Shown: positions 16,145 through 23,671 of the stretch, one piece after another
How positions within the stretch are numbered: position 1 is the first letter of the stretch
How the letters are laid out: each line of letters starts with the position of its first letter
DNA from: Bacteroidales bacterium
Lineage (GTDB): Bacteria > Bacteroidota > Bacteroidia > Bacteroidales > Tenuifilaceae
NCBI GenBank assembly: GCA_017454165.1
Contig: JAFTDN010000094.1
Location: forward strand, 1 to 39,076
Direction: 5' to 3'
DNA length: 39,076 bases
The notes under the pieces: model-generated
What the model was told of the DNA's origin: nothing
Database searches by the model: none
Seen by the model: the letters and a program-made list of their open reading frames with translations, nothing else
Made by a program: the position numbers and the translations under genes

Positions 16145-16152
16145 CAAAGGTA
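16145..16152 (-). promoter_or_regulatory. -7 promoter element of the B12 operon
   Basis: Minus-strand TACCTTTG directly upstream of the aptamer, with a TTGA about 22 bp further up as a possible -33 element. Transcription would start within a few bases of the aptamer's 5' end. Confidence 0.65.
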
Positions 16153-16239
16153 GTTTTTTTTCGTTGAATCAGCTCAATATGCTCCCAAAATTTTCATCCG
16201 TCCCTTATGGGGCGATGCATCGGCTCTAGTTCTTTGGGG

Positions 16240-16266
16240 GATCGCTTTGCTATGCTCGCAATGACG
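16240..16266. repeat. dispersed repeat resembling the 'GCTCGCAATGACG' family
   Basis: The segment ATCGCTTTGCTATGCTCGCA plus ATGACG resembles a short interspersed element found in intergenic regions of many bacterial genomes. Only one copy is present in this window, so the call rests on memory of the motif. Confidence 0.4.
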
Positions 16267-16280
16267 CGCCCTTCGGGGGC

Positions 16281-16306
16281 AAAAAAGGGGCGGAACGATC
16301 CGCCCC
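16281..16306 (-). terminator. factor-independent terminator of the regulator operon
   Basis: On the minus strand GGGGCGGA, 4-nt loop, TCCGCCCC is followed directly by six T. It lies 24 bp after the stop of the winged-helix gene. Confidence 0.8.
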
Positions 16307-16329
16307 CCATTTGTCAGTCGGTAGCAGCA

Positions 16330-16620
16330 TTAGCCGCTGGCCTGTATGTACTCCTTTAGGGCCTCCACGTAGGCCCTAAAGGCACCGAGGCCCATCGGGG
16401 TGATGCTGCAGGTGGTACGGGGCATCTTCCCTCTGAACCCCTTCTCCACAGCGATGTAGCCCGCCGTGGCCAGCTTGTCGAGCTGCACGCTCAGGTTGCC
16501 CGAGGTGGCCCCCGTTTGCTCCTTCAGGTAGGTGAAGTCGGCCTGCTCCACCCCCGCGAGGATGGACATCAGGGCCAGCCGTAGCTCTGAGTGCAGCAAC
16601 GGGTCGAGTTTCGGGAGCAT
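16330..16620 (-). CDS. winged-helix transcriptional regulator (HTH_34 type)
   Basis: The 96-aa protein is a single winged-helix DNA-binding domain: LLHSELRLALMSILAGVEQA, then the recognition region FTYLKEQTGATSGNLSVQLD, then the wing KLATAGYIAVEKGFRGKMPR. This is the pattern of the HTH_34/MarR-like 'winged helix DNA-binding domain' family, which is often a repressor paired with a membrane protein gene. It follows the membrane protein gene with a 3-bp gap on the same strand and is followed by a strong terminator. There is no effector domain beyond the wing. It probably controls its own operon. Confidence 0.85.
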   Translation of the reverse strand: MLPKLDPLLHSELRLALMSILAGVEQADFTYLKEQTGATSGNLSVQLDKLATAGYIAVEKGFRGKMPRTTCSITPMGLGAFRAYVEALKEYIQASG

Positions 16621-16623
16621 GGC

Positions 16624-17199
16624 CTACTTGTATTGAAGCTTCACTACGATGCCCGTGGCCAGCAGCAGCGCTCCGCCAAAAGCCAGCAGGAGCACCTGCG
16701 CATCGCCGGCCAAAAGCATGGTCAGCACCACGCCGCCCACGCCCAGCATGAGTCCACCGATGGCCACCGGCCAACTGCGGAGCACCGCGCCCGACATGCT
16801 TTCGGCCATCCCCAGCATGAGCACCACGAGCTGCGTTAGGCGCATGGGCATTATGAATATGCCCACCAGGCAGAGGCATAGGCAAAACACGCCGTACACA
16901 ATCCACACCATCCCCATCATACGGCCTAACTCGCTTTTAGGAAGGGACGGCACATTGTCTTTTGTGAGCCAAACACCGAGGTAGCCCACAGGGGTTATGC
17001 CGAACCACAGCCAGTTCCACGCTGGATTGCCCGTGCCGCTCCAGAGCAGGTAGACGGCCAGCGCGAACACCACTATGCACGCGCCCCATATCACGAAATG
17101 CCGGGCGCTATCCCTAAGGATGTCGCGGCGGTTGTTGTTCATCGTCTCGGCGATGAGCGCTAGGCTCTCCTGAGCCGTCATCTTCTTGTCATTGTCCAT
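16624..17199 (-). CDS. multi-pass membrane protein paired with the winged-helix regulator
   Basis: The 191-aa product has a soluble N-terminus (MDNDKKMTAQESLALIAETM) and about five or six hydrophobic segments (FVIWGACIVVFALAVYLLW, WNWLWFGITPVGYLGVWL, MVWIVYGVFCLCLCLVGIF, LTQLVVLMLGMAESMSG, PVAIGGLMLGVGGVVLTMLL, VLLLAFGGALLLATGIVV). I do not recognise a named family. The start at 17199 fits a TATATTTG promoter at 17269-17276; the open frame to 17541 would begin upstream of that promoter. The gene pairs with the HTH_34-type regulator, an arrangement often seen for small membrane protein/repressor pairs in Bacteroidota. Substrate or role is unknown. Confidence 0.75.
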   Translation of the reverse strand: MDNDKKMTAQESLALIAETMNNNRRDILRDSARHFVIWGACIVVFALAVYLLWSGTGNPAWNWLWFGITPVGYLGVWLTKDNVPSLPKSELGRMMGMVWIVYGVFCLCLCLVGIFIMPMRLTQLVVLMLGMAESMSGAVLRSWPVAIGGLMLGVGGVVLTMLLAGDAQVLLLAFGGALLLATGIVVKLQYK

Positions 17200-17268
17200 A
17201 ATTTTCAACTGTTTATGCGTTTTCTGTGCAATTGGCACCAGCTGCGCAGTCAGGAACCAATCACGATG

Positions 17269-17299
17269 CAAATATAAATAAACTAATTTACATTGTAAA
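17269..17299 (-). promoter_or_regulatory. promoter and operator-like palindrome of the membrane protein/regulator operon
   Basis: Minus-strand TATATTTG at 17276-17269 is the -7 element. About 11 bp further upstream lies TTTAC-ATT-GTAAA (17287-17299), a perfect 5-bp palindrome with a 3-bp spacer at the expected -33 position. It is a candidate operator for the operon's own winged-helix regulator. Confidence 0.5.
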
Positions 17300-17630
17300 C
17301 AAGTTGAGTATTTTTTTACCATGCAACAACAATTACTTGACAACCAAATACATACCAAACAGAAACAGATACCCCTTGAGCGCTGGTACGCCACCGTCTG
17401 GCCCCATCGCATCACCGCAGCGAACGACGGCCACCGAGCCCATAGCGCCCTATGGGCATCGAGGCGGCCATCGAACCGCTGGCCCCCACCAGTGCGGGCG
17501 AAGGCGCTCAATACCGAATGCTGCGGGAATCTCCCTTGCACAAACTATTATTGCATTGATTTTCAATATATTACTCACACCATAGAGACCTATTGTGATG
17601 TGGGCCCATGCCGAAAATTTACGCCGCGCA
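17300..17630. other. intergenic stretch without a recognised gene
   Basis: This spacer lies between the divergent membrane protein operon and the tRNA. It holds a 7-bp hairpin (CCCATAG/CTATGGG near 17440-17457) and open frames with no family resemblance. I see no gene I can support. Confidence 0.6.
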
Positions 17631-17662
17631 TTTGCACAGCTCATAAATAAGCCCTACCTTTG
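17631..17662 (+). promoter_or_regulatory. promoter of tRNA-Leu
   Basis: TTTG at 17631-17634 and TACCTTTG at 17655-17662 are separated by 20 bp, the best -33/-7 pair in the window. The tRNA 5' end is 8 bp downstream of the -7 element. Confidence 0.8.
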
Positions 17663-17669
17663 CTCCCAG

Positions 17670-17753
17670 GCCCGGATGGCGGAATCGGTAGACGCGCTGG
17701 TCTCAAACACCAGTAGGTTCACCCCTGTGCCGGTTCGACCCCGGCTCCGGGTA
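17670..17753 (+). tRNA. tRNA-Leu (anticodon CAA)
   Basis: The acceptor stem GCCCGGA pairs with TCCGGGT (one G-U). The D arm carries GGAATCGGTAGACGC, the anticodon stem-loop is CTGGT-CTCAAAC-ACCAG with anticodon CAA, a long class II variable arm follows, and the T arm is GCCGG-TTCGACC-CCGGC. The discriminator is A at 17753 and no CCA is encoded. Length is 84 nt. Confidence 0.95.
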
Positions 17754-17761
17754 CACCCGCA

Positions 17762-17789
17762 GCCCCCAGCACAGAGCGGGGGCTTTTTT
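17762..17789 (+). terminator. factor-independent terminator after tRNA-Leu
   Basis: GCCCCC (17762-17767), 10-nt loop, GGGGGC (17778-17783), then six T. It ends 14 bp before the next start codon. Confidence 0.8.
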
Positions 17790-17803
17790 CGTTCAGCCCA
17801 GCC

Positions 17804-18247
17804 ATGAGCACCCCCACACCCGACACCCCCGACCAGCGCCAGACGCAGTTCGACCGCCGCTACCTCGAGATGGCCCATATTTGGGCCAAGAACTCCTACT
17901 GCCGCCGCCGCCAGGTGGGCGCCCTGCTGGTGAAGGAGCGCATGATCATCTCCGATGGCTTCAACGGCACCCCATCGGGCTTCGAGAACGAGTGCGAGGA
18001 CGAGCACAACTGCACCAAGCCCTACGTGCTGCACGCCGAGGCAAATGCCATCACCAAGGTGGCCAAGTCGGGCAACAGCTCCGATGGGGCCACGCTCTAC
18101 GTCACCTCATCGCCGTGCATGGAGTGCGCCAAGCTCATCATCCAGGCGGGCATCGTGCGGGTGGTGTACTGCGACGAGTACCGCAACGCCGATGGGCTGG
18201 CCCTGCTCGAGCGCGCTGGGGTGGCAGTGGAACGCATCGTGCTTTAG
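17804..18247 (+). CDS. deoxycytidylate (dCMP) deaminase family protein
   Basis: The 147-aa product converts dCMP to dUMP, feeding thymidylate synthesis. It has the zinc cytidine/deoxycytidylate deaminase signature: HAEAN (zinc His and catalytic Glu) and SSPCMECAK (two zinc Cys), with the earlier substrate-side motif VGALLVKERMIISDGFNGTP and an inserted CEDEHNCTKPYVLHAE segment typical of dCMP deaminases. Length is normal for the family. The ATG comes only 14 bp after the T-run of the tRNA terminator and I see no promoter between them, so expression would need read-through or a promoter inside the tRNA. The S41 protease gene downstream has its own promoter. Confidence 0.9.
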   Translation: MSTPTPDTPDQRQTQFDRRYLEMAHIWAKNSYCRRRQVGALLVKERMIISDGFNGTPSGFENECEDEHNCTKPYVLHAEANAITKVAKSGNSSDGATLYVTSSPCMECAKLIIQAGIVRVVYCDEYRNADGLALLERAGVAVERIVL

Positions 18248-18282
18248 CCCCCGCCCAGTGCATGGCGTTGCAATAGTTTTGC

Positions 18283-18290
18283 TACCTTTG
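18283..18290 (+). promoter_or_regulatory. -7 promoter element of the S41 protease gene
   Basis: TACCTTTG lies 62 bp upstream of the ATG at 18353, with a TTG about 12 bp upstream that is closer than the usual spacing. Confidence 0.55.
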
Positions 18291-18352
18291 CCGCCAGCGC
18301 AACGATGCGCAGGGCACTCCCGCAGGCCCACCAAACATAGCAAAGAGCACAG

Positions 18353-19975
18353 ATGACCTATAGGAACGGTAAACGCGACATAGCCCTGCCCATAATGCTG
18401 GCAGCAGTCCTAGTCGTGGGGCTGCTGCTGGGCCTAAAGCTGGGGCAGCGCGGCGAGCGCCCCTCCCTGACGGTGTACCCCAAAACCGACAAGCTGGGCA
18501 ACATCCTGAACTACATCAGCGAGGAATACGTGGACTCCATCTCCATCAATACGCTGGTGGAGAACACCATACCGGCTATGCTCAAGAACCTCGACCCCCA
18601 CTCGGTCTACATTCCGGCCAAGGACTTCGAGGCGGTGAACGCCCAGCTGGTGGGCGAGTTCGATGGCATAGGCATACAGTTCAACATGAACTCCGACACG
18701 GCCACCGTCATCACGGTGATACCCAATGGCCCCTCGGAGCGGGCCGGGCTGCTGGCGGGCGACCGCATAGTGGCCGTGGATGGGCGGAATATCGCTGGGG
18801 TCAAGTTCCCATTCGACAGCATCCCCCGGCTGCTCAAGGGCCCCCACGGCACCCACGTGCAGGTGCTCGTGATGCGCCCCTACGAGCCCGCCCCCATCAG
18901 CTTCGACCTGGTGCGCGACCACATCCCCATCTACAGCGTCGATGTAAGCTTCATGCTGTCTGCCTCCACCGGATACCTCAAAATCAGCTCGTTTGCCCAA
19001 AACACCCACAAGGAGTTCATGGAGGCCACGGCCAAGCTCCGCCAGCAGGGCATGAGCCGCCTGATCATCGACCTGCGCGGCAACTCGGGCGGATACATGG
19101 AGGCCGCCACCCGCATCGCCAACGAGCTGCTCCCCGTGAACCGCCTCATCGTTTACACGCAGGGCAAGAACCGCCCCCGCCGCGACATGTTCTCCAACGG
19201 CCATGGGCACCTGCGCGACGTGGAGGTGGCCGTGCTGATAGACGAGTTCTCGGCCTCGGCCAGCGAGATTCTGGCCGGAGCCCTACAGGACAACGACCGG
19301 GGCAGCATCATAGGCCGGCGCTCGTTTGGCAAGGGCCTGGTGCAGGAGCAAATCTTCTTCTCCGATGGCTCGGCCTTGCGCCTCGTCATCGCTCGCTACT
19401 ACACCCCCTCGGGCCGGTGCATCCAAAAGCCCTACACCCTTGGCGATGACAATGATGACTACTTCTACGACATCAGCCGCCGCTACATGCACGGCGAGTT
19501 CAGCGAGCAGGACAGCATCCACCTAGCCGACACCATGCGCTACCAAACCGTGGGCGGGCGCACGGTGTATGGCGGCGGCGGGATCATGCCCGACATATTC
19601 GTGCCGCTCGACACCACGGGCATCACCCCTTACTACAGGCGCGTGTCGCGTAAAAACCTAGTATACCGCTACGCATTCAAGTTCGTAGAGGAGCACCGCC
19701 GTGCCACCCGCACCCTCAAGACCTTTGACGAGGTGGACGCATTCCTACGCCAATTCGACCTGCTGGGCGAATTCGTGGCCTACGCTAGCACCAACGATGT
19801 ACCCCCGAACGCCCAGCAAATAGCCACATCGCAGGCCATACTACAGGCGCAGCTGCGGGCCGTAATCGCCCGCAACATAATCGACAACGAGGGTTTCTAC
19901 CCCTACATAAAAGACATCGATGAAACCCTACAGCGCGCCCTGGCCGAGCTAGAGGGAGATACCGTCAAACGCTAG
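18353..19975 (+). CDS. S41 family C-terminal processing peptidase with PDZ domain
   Basis: The 540-aa protein begins with a signal anchor (ALPIMLAAVLVVGLLLGLKL), so the rest lies in the periplasm. After an N-terminal helical part (YISEEYVDSISINTLVE, PAMLKNLDPHSVYIPA) comes a PDZ domain (FDGIGIQFNMNSDTATVITV, GPSERAGLLAGDRIVAVDGR), then the tail-specific protease core (IDLRGNSGGYMEAA). The catalytic Ser lies in DEFSASASEILAGALQDND and the Lys in GRRSFGKGLVQEQ. Such enzymes cut proteins at exposed C-termini. Its 540 aa match the usual Bacteroidota CtpA-like length. A small membrane protein gene starts 4 bp after the stop and radC follows, with no promoter seen in between. Confidence 0.92.
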   Translation: MTYRNGKRDIALPIMLAAVLVVGLLLGLKLGQRGERPSLTVYPKTDKLGNILNYISEEYVDSISINTLVENTIPAMLKNLDPHSVYIPAKDFEAVNAQLVGEFDGIGIQFNMNSDTATVITVIPNGPSERAGLLAGDRIVAVDGRNIAGVKFPFDSIPRLLKGPHGTHVQVLVMRPYEPAPISFDLVRDHIPIYSVDVSFMLSASTGYLKISSFAQNTHKEFMEATAKLRQQGMSRLIIDLRGNSGGYMEAATRIANELLPVNRLIVYTQGKNRPRRDMFSNGHGHLRDVEVAVLIDEFSASASEILAGALQDNDRGSIIGRRSFGKGLVQEQIFFSDGSALRLVIARYYTPSGRCIQKPYTLGDDNDDYFYDISRRYMHGEFSEQDSIHLADTMRYQTVGGRTVYGGGGIMPDIFVPLDTTGITPYYRRVSRKNLVYRYAFKFVEEHRRATRTLKTFDEVDAFLRQFDLLGEFVAYASTNDVPPNAQQIATSQAILQAQLRAVIARNIIDNEGFYPYIKDIDETLQRALAELEGDTVKR

Positions 19976-19979
19976 CACT

Positions 19980-20498
19980 ATGCTGATGTTCAAGATTATA
20001 TACCTAGCCGCCATGGCCCTATTCCTAGGCTACCTCGCCATGAGCTTGGCGTTTTTCGGCATCCCTAGGGCCTACTCGGCCCTGTACTACCTCTGGGACG
20101 AGCGCCGCAATGGCTGGGGGCTGAGCTTCTACTTGGTGAACATCGTGCTGGTGCTAGCCATCATGATGGTGGGGCTAGAGCTCTCGAAGGGCCAAAACCT
20201 ACAGGTGCTGGCGTTCCTATTCCCCGCCGCGCTGGCCTTCGTGGCCGCCGCGCCTCGATTCCAAGAGCAATTCGAGGGGACAATACACCGCATAGCGGCC
20301 ATTGTGTGCGCCGTGGCCGCCGTGCTGTGGTGCCTGCTGGTGGCCCACACCTGGTGGATGATTCCCGCTGCGGCCCTGCTGATGCTCCTGCTGGGCTCGA
20401 CCTCCCGCACCATGCGCAGCTCGCTCACCTTTTGGGCCGAGATGGCCGCGTTTGCCTGCACATTCGCCTCCATGGCCCTAATGCTGTTTGGCGGGTAA
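19980..20498 (+). CDS. small multi-pass membrane protein
   Basis: The 172-aa product has about six hydrophobic stretches (IIYLAAMALFLGYLAMSLAF, LSFYLVNIVLVLAIMMVGL, VLAFLFPAALAFVAAA, IAAIVCAVAAVLWCLLVA, WWMIPAAALLMLLLG, FACTFASMALMLFG). I recognise no named family with confidence; the overall look recalls small Bacteroidota integral membrane proteins of unknown role. It begins 4 bp after the S41 protease stop and so is probably translated from the same mRNA, which may hint at a shared envelope function. Confidence 0.75.
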   Translation: MLMFKIIYLAAMALFLGYLAMSLAFFGIPRAYSALYYLWDERRNGWGLSFYLVNIVLVLAIMMVGLELSKGQNLQVLAFLFPAALAFVAAAPRFQEQFEGTIHRIAAIVCAVAAVLWCLLVAHTWWMIPAAALLMLLLGSTSRTMRSSLTFWAEMAAFACTFASMALMLFGG

Positions 20499-20530
20499 GA
20501 TATAGAAATCATATAGTTACAAGCCAAAAC

Positions 20531-21247
20531 ATGCGTGATGACCACCTGCCCGATGACCAGCATAAACGGCTTACCATAAAGGATTTAGCCGCAGACGACC
20601 GTCCTCGAGAGAAACTGCTCCTTAAGGGCGTGGCCGCCCTGAGCGATGCCGAGCTGCTGGCCATATTGCTACGCTCGGGCAACGCCGACAGCACCGCCGT
20701 GGAGGTGGCCCAGCAGATGTTGGGCCTAGCCCACAACAACCTGAACGAGCTGGGGCGCCTCTCCGTGCACCAGCTCACCCGCCTAAAGGGCGTGGGCCAA
20801 ACCAAGGCCGTTACCGTGCTGGCCGCGCTCGAGCTGGGCCGGCGGCGCGGGGCCACATCGGCCATGGAGAGGCCATCCATAAGGAGCAGCGCCGATGCCT
20901 TGACCCTGATGCGCCCCAAGCTGGCCGACCTCCCCCACGAGGAGTTTTGGGTGCTGCTGCTCAACCGCGCTGGCGGTGTGCTGGGCACCGAGCGTGTGAG
21001 CCAAGGCGGCGTGTCGGGCACAGTGGTGGACGTGCGGCTGGTGCTGAGGCCCGCCATGGAGAAGCTGGCCGCGAGTATCATCCTAGCCCACAACCATCCC
21101 TCGGGCAGCCCCAGCCCCAGCCCCGAGGATCGCAGCATCACCCAGCGTGTGTCCGAGGCCGCCGCCCTGCTCGACATCAAGCTGCTCGACCACATCATTG
21201 TCACCTGCGGCCAATGCCTGTCGTTCGCCGATGAGGGGCTACTGTAG
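20531..21247 (+). CDS. radC: RadC family protein (JAB/MPN domain)
   Basis: The 238-aa product has the standard RadC layout: N-terminal IKDLAADDRPREKLLLKGVA and SDAELLAILLRSGN, a helix-hairpin-helix-like LTRLKGVGQTKAVTVLAALE, then a C-terminal JAB/MPN+ metalloprotease fold. The JAMM metal motif is intact: Glu in PHEEFWVLLLNRAG and HNHPSGSPSPSPED. The biological role of RadC is unsettled; the link to DNA repair is historical. I start at the ATG at 20531; the open frame upstream to 20306 overlaps the membrane protein gene and has no RadC-like sequence. Confidence 0.92.
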   Translation: MRDDHLPDDQHKRLTIKDLAADDRPREKLLLKGVAALSDAELLAILLRSGNADSTAVEVAQQMLGLAHNNLNELGRLSVHQLTRLKGVGQTKAVTVLAALELGRRRGATSAMERPSIRSSADALTLMRPKLADLPHEEFWVLLLNRAGGVLGTERVSQGGVSGTVVDVRLVLRPAMEKLAASIILAHNHPSGSPSPSPEDRSITQRVSEAAALLDIKLLDHIIVTCGQCLSFADEGLL

Positions 21248-21302
21248 GGGGAGCCCAGACTTCCACCACGAGCCCCCCGAATGGCTGAAGTGCGCGGAGG
21301 AG

Positions 21303-23498
21303 CTACAGGTTCTCGCGCACGTAGCTGGTGAGCATGGTGTATAGGTGGTGCGAGGTGTTGCCGCCCCTGATGAAATGGTTCTTGTCGGGGTAGGTGAAGA
21401 AGCTGAACTGCTTGTTGGCCTCCACCAGCTTCTCCACCATGGCCAGCGCGTTTTGGTAGTGCACGTTGTCATCGGCGGTGCCGTGCACTATGAGCAGCTT
21501 GCCCCGCAGCTTGTCCACATGGTTGATGGGCGAATTGCCATCGTAGCCCATGGGGTTGTCCTGGGGCAGGCCCATGTAGCGCTCGGTGTATACCGAATCG
21601 TAGTAGCGCCAATTGGTTACAGGGGCTACGGCTATGGCCATGCGGAACACATCGGCCCCCTTGAACAGGCACAGCGATGACATGTACCCACCGTAGCTCC
21701 AGCCCCAGATGCCTATGCGGTTGGCATCCACGTAGGGTAGCTGCTGTAGGTAGCGGGCGGTGGCTATCTGGTCGTCCGACTCGTAGAGGCCCAGCTGGCC
21801 GTAGGTCACCTTCTTGAACTGCTCACCGCGCCCGCCGGTGCCACGCCCATCGACGCACACCACTAGGTATCCCAGCGAGGCGATGTAGTCGTTCCAGGCC
21901 ACCTCGAACCGGTTCACCGCCGTGATGGAGCCCGGGCCGCTATATTGGTACATCAGCACGGGGTAGCACCTGGTGGAGTCGAAGCCAAATGGCTTTATCA
22001 TGTAGCCGTTGAGCTCGACGCCCTCGCTGGTCCTGAAGCTGAAGAACTCCTTAGAGGGCAGCTCGTAGCCCTTAATGCGCTGGCGCAGCTCATGGTTATC
22101 CTCCATCACCCTGATTGCCTTACCCTTATGGTTATGGAGCGTAACCATAAGCGGCGAAGTGGTGCTGCTGTGGTACAGGGCATAGTAGCGGAACGTGCTG
22201 CTGAAGTTGGCGTAGTTGGTGCCCTTCTGGGTCGATAGCTGGCTCACCTTGGCGTTGCCGACCGACACAGCGTACACAGCGGTGTTCATGGGGCCGCCAT
22301 CGTGGGCGCGGTAGTACAGTGTTTTGCCATCGGGGGCTAAGCCGTAAACCTCCACCAGCTCATCGGGGCCGCTGGTGAGCTGACGGGTTTGCCGTCCCTG
22401 CATGTCGAACAGGTACAGGTGCTTGTATCCGTCCTTCTCCGACTCTATGATGAAGCCCTTGCCATCGGGGGTGAACAGCGGGTAGGTGTCGCTGGTTTCG
22501 GATATGTAGGACTTGTTGCTCTCGGAGTATAGCGTGCGCGAGGCACCGCTGCTGGCATCGGCCAGCAGTATGTCCACCTTATTCTGCAACCTGTTGAGCC
22601 TCACCATGCAGAGCTCGTTGGGGTTGGTGGTCCAGTCGATGCGCGAGATGTACTGATCGGGGTTGGGGCCCACGTCCATGGTGGCAGTGCGGCCCGTTTG
22701 CAGGTCGTGCACGTGGATGGACACCACTGAGTTCTGCTCGCCGCACTTGGGGTACTTGAAGGTGCTATTCTCGGGATATAGCTGTCCGCCGAAGGTGGTC
22801 ATGTTGAAGAGCTTCACCTGGCTCTCATCGAAGCGGTAGTAGGCCAGGCGGCGGCTGTCGGGCGACCAGCGGAAGGCCGTGGTGAGGGAGAACTCCTCCT
22901 CGTACACCCAGTCGGCCAAGCCGTTGAGCACGTGCCCGTGCTGCCCATCGGAGGTGAGCTGCTGCTCGGTGCCGCGCTCAATATCTACCACGAACAGGTT
23001 GTTGCCACGCACGAAGGCCACCTTCTTGCCATCGGGCGAGAACTCGGCATGGATCTGCGGCCCGCCGCTCGAGAGCGGGGTGAGCCGCTTGGAGTTAAGG
23101 TCGTATAGGTAGTTCACCGCTGTGTATGAGCGGCGGTAGATGTAGTCGATGTGCGTTTCGAGCATCATGTGCTGCTCGGTGGGGCTCATGAAGTAGCCGC
23201 CCAGCTGCTTCAGGTCGGGCGTAGCGGCGGAGTGCTCGGCGGGGTCGAACAGCACGGCCTCCTGCTGGCCCGTGGCGTAGGCGAAGCGTGCAATCTGGCG
23301 CTGGGTGGTGTAGGCGGTGTAGCGCTCGCCATCGTTCATCGAGCTTAGCCCGTAAACGCTTTTGGCTCTGAACGTTCCGCGCTTGGTGATGTCTTCGAGG
23401 GAGAGCTGGGCGCGCTGGGCACTGGTGCTGAACGAGAGGCCCAGCACCAGGGCCATGGACCAGCATGAGGTCATTAATGTGGAGCGTCTTGCTGTCAT
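21303..23498 (-). CDS. S9 family dipeptidyl peptidase IV
   Basis: The 731-aa exported peptidase removes Xaa-Pro or similar dipeptides. After a signal peptide (WSMALVLGLSFSTSAQ) come the DPP-IV beta-propeller (FRWSPDSRRLAYYRFDES, EFSPDGKKVAFVRGNNLFVV, PLFTPDGKGFIIESEKDGYK) and the alpha/beta-hydrolase domain. The catalytic triad is visible: Ser in GIWGWSYGGYMS (about residue 600), Asp in VHGTADDNVHYQN (about 675) and His in YPDKNHFIRGG (about 706). The Glu pair in WVYEEEFSL matches the dipeptide-anchoring motif of the family. I start at 23498; an ATG at 23474 still leaves a good signal peptide, and the open frame to 23579 does not look signal-like. Protein-feeding Bacteroidota commonly carry this enzyme. 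Confidence 0.93.
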   Translation of the reverse strand: MTARRSTLMTSCWSMALVLGLSFSTSAQRAQLSLEDITKRGTFRAKSVYGLSSMNDGERYTAYTTQRQIARFAYATGQQEAVLFDPAEHSAATPDLKQLGGYFMSPTEQHMMLETHIDYIYRRSYTAVNYLYDLNSKRLTPLSSGGPQIHAEFSPDGKKVAFVRGNNLFVVDIERGTEQQLTSDGQHGHVLNGLADWVYEEEFSLTTAFRWSPDSRRLAYYRFDESQVKLFNMTTFGGQLYPENSTFKYPKCGEQNSVVSIHVHDLQTGRTATMDVGPNPDQYISRIDWTTNPNELCMVRLNRLQNKVDILLADASSGASRTLYSESNKSYISETSDTYPLFTPDGKGFIIESEKDGYKHLYLFDMQGRQTRQLTSGPDELVEVYGLAPDGKTLYYRAHDGGPMNTAVYAVSVGNAKVSQLSTQKGTNYANFSSTFRYYALYHSSTTSPLMVTLHNHKGKAIRVMEDNHELRQRIKGYELPSKEFFSFRTSEGVELNGYMIKPFGFDSTRCYPVLMYQYSGPGSITAVNRFEVAWNDYIASLGYLVVCVDGRGTGGRGEQFKKVTYGQLGLYESDDQIATARYLQQLPYVDANRIGIWGWSYGGYMSSLCLFKGADVFRMAIAVAPVTNWRYYDSVYTERYMGLPQDNPMGYDGNSPINHVDKLRGKLLIVHGTADDNVHYQNALAMVEKLVEANKQFSFFTYPDKNHFIRGGNTSHHLYTMLTSYVRENL

Positions 23499-23671
23499 GC
23501 TTTGAGACGATTTAGATGCGGCACGATTGCCGCCCGAAATATCGGCTTTTTTTTTTAGATACGGAGCGTCAAGCCCCATTTGACATGAAACTTTATAGAT
23601 AGGGTTCCGTTAATGGCCTTGTGCCAATGCGCATCCCTCAATCGACTTCTAACCACTAAACATATCCTGAC

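Noticed and set aside
17321-17650. 109-codon open frame before the tRNA
   Set aside because: It has no family resemblance, its composition is unlike neighbouring proteins and its end overlaps the -33 element of the tRNA promoter.
23525-23556. Hairpin-like GCCG...CGGC followed by ten T on the plus strand, resembling a terminator
   Set aside because: No plus-strand gene ends there and the stem is only 4-5 bp; the T-run is probably just AT-rich spacer before the peptidase gene.
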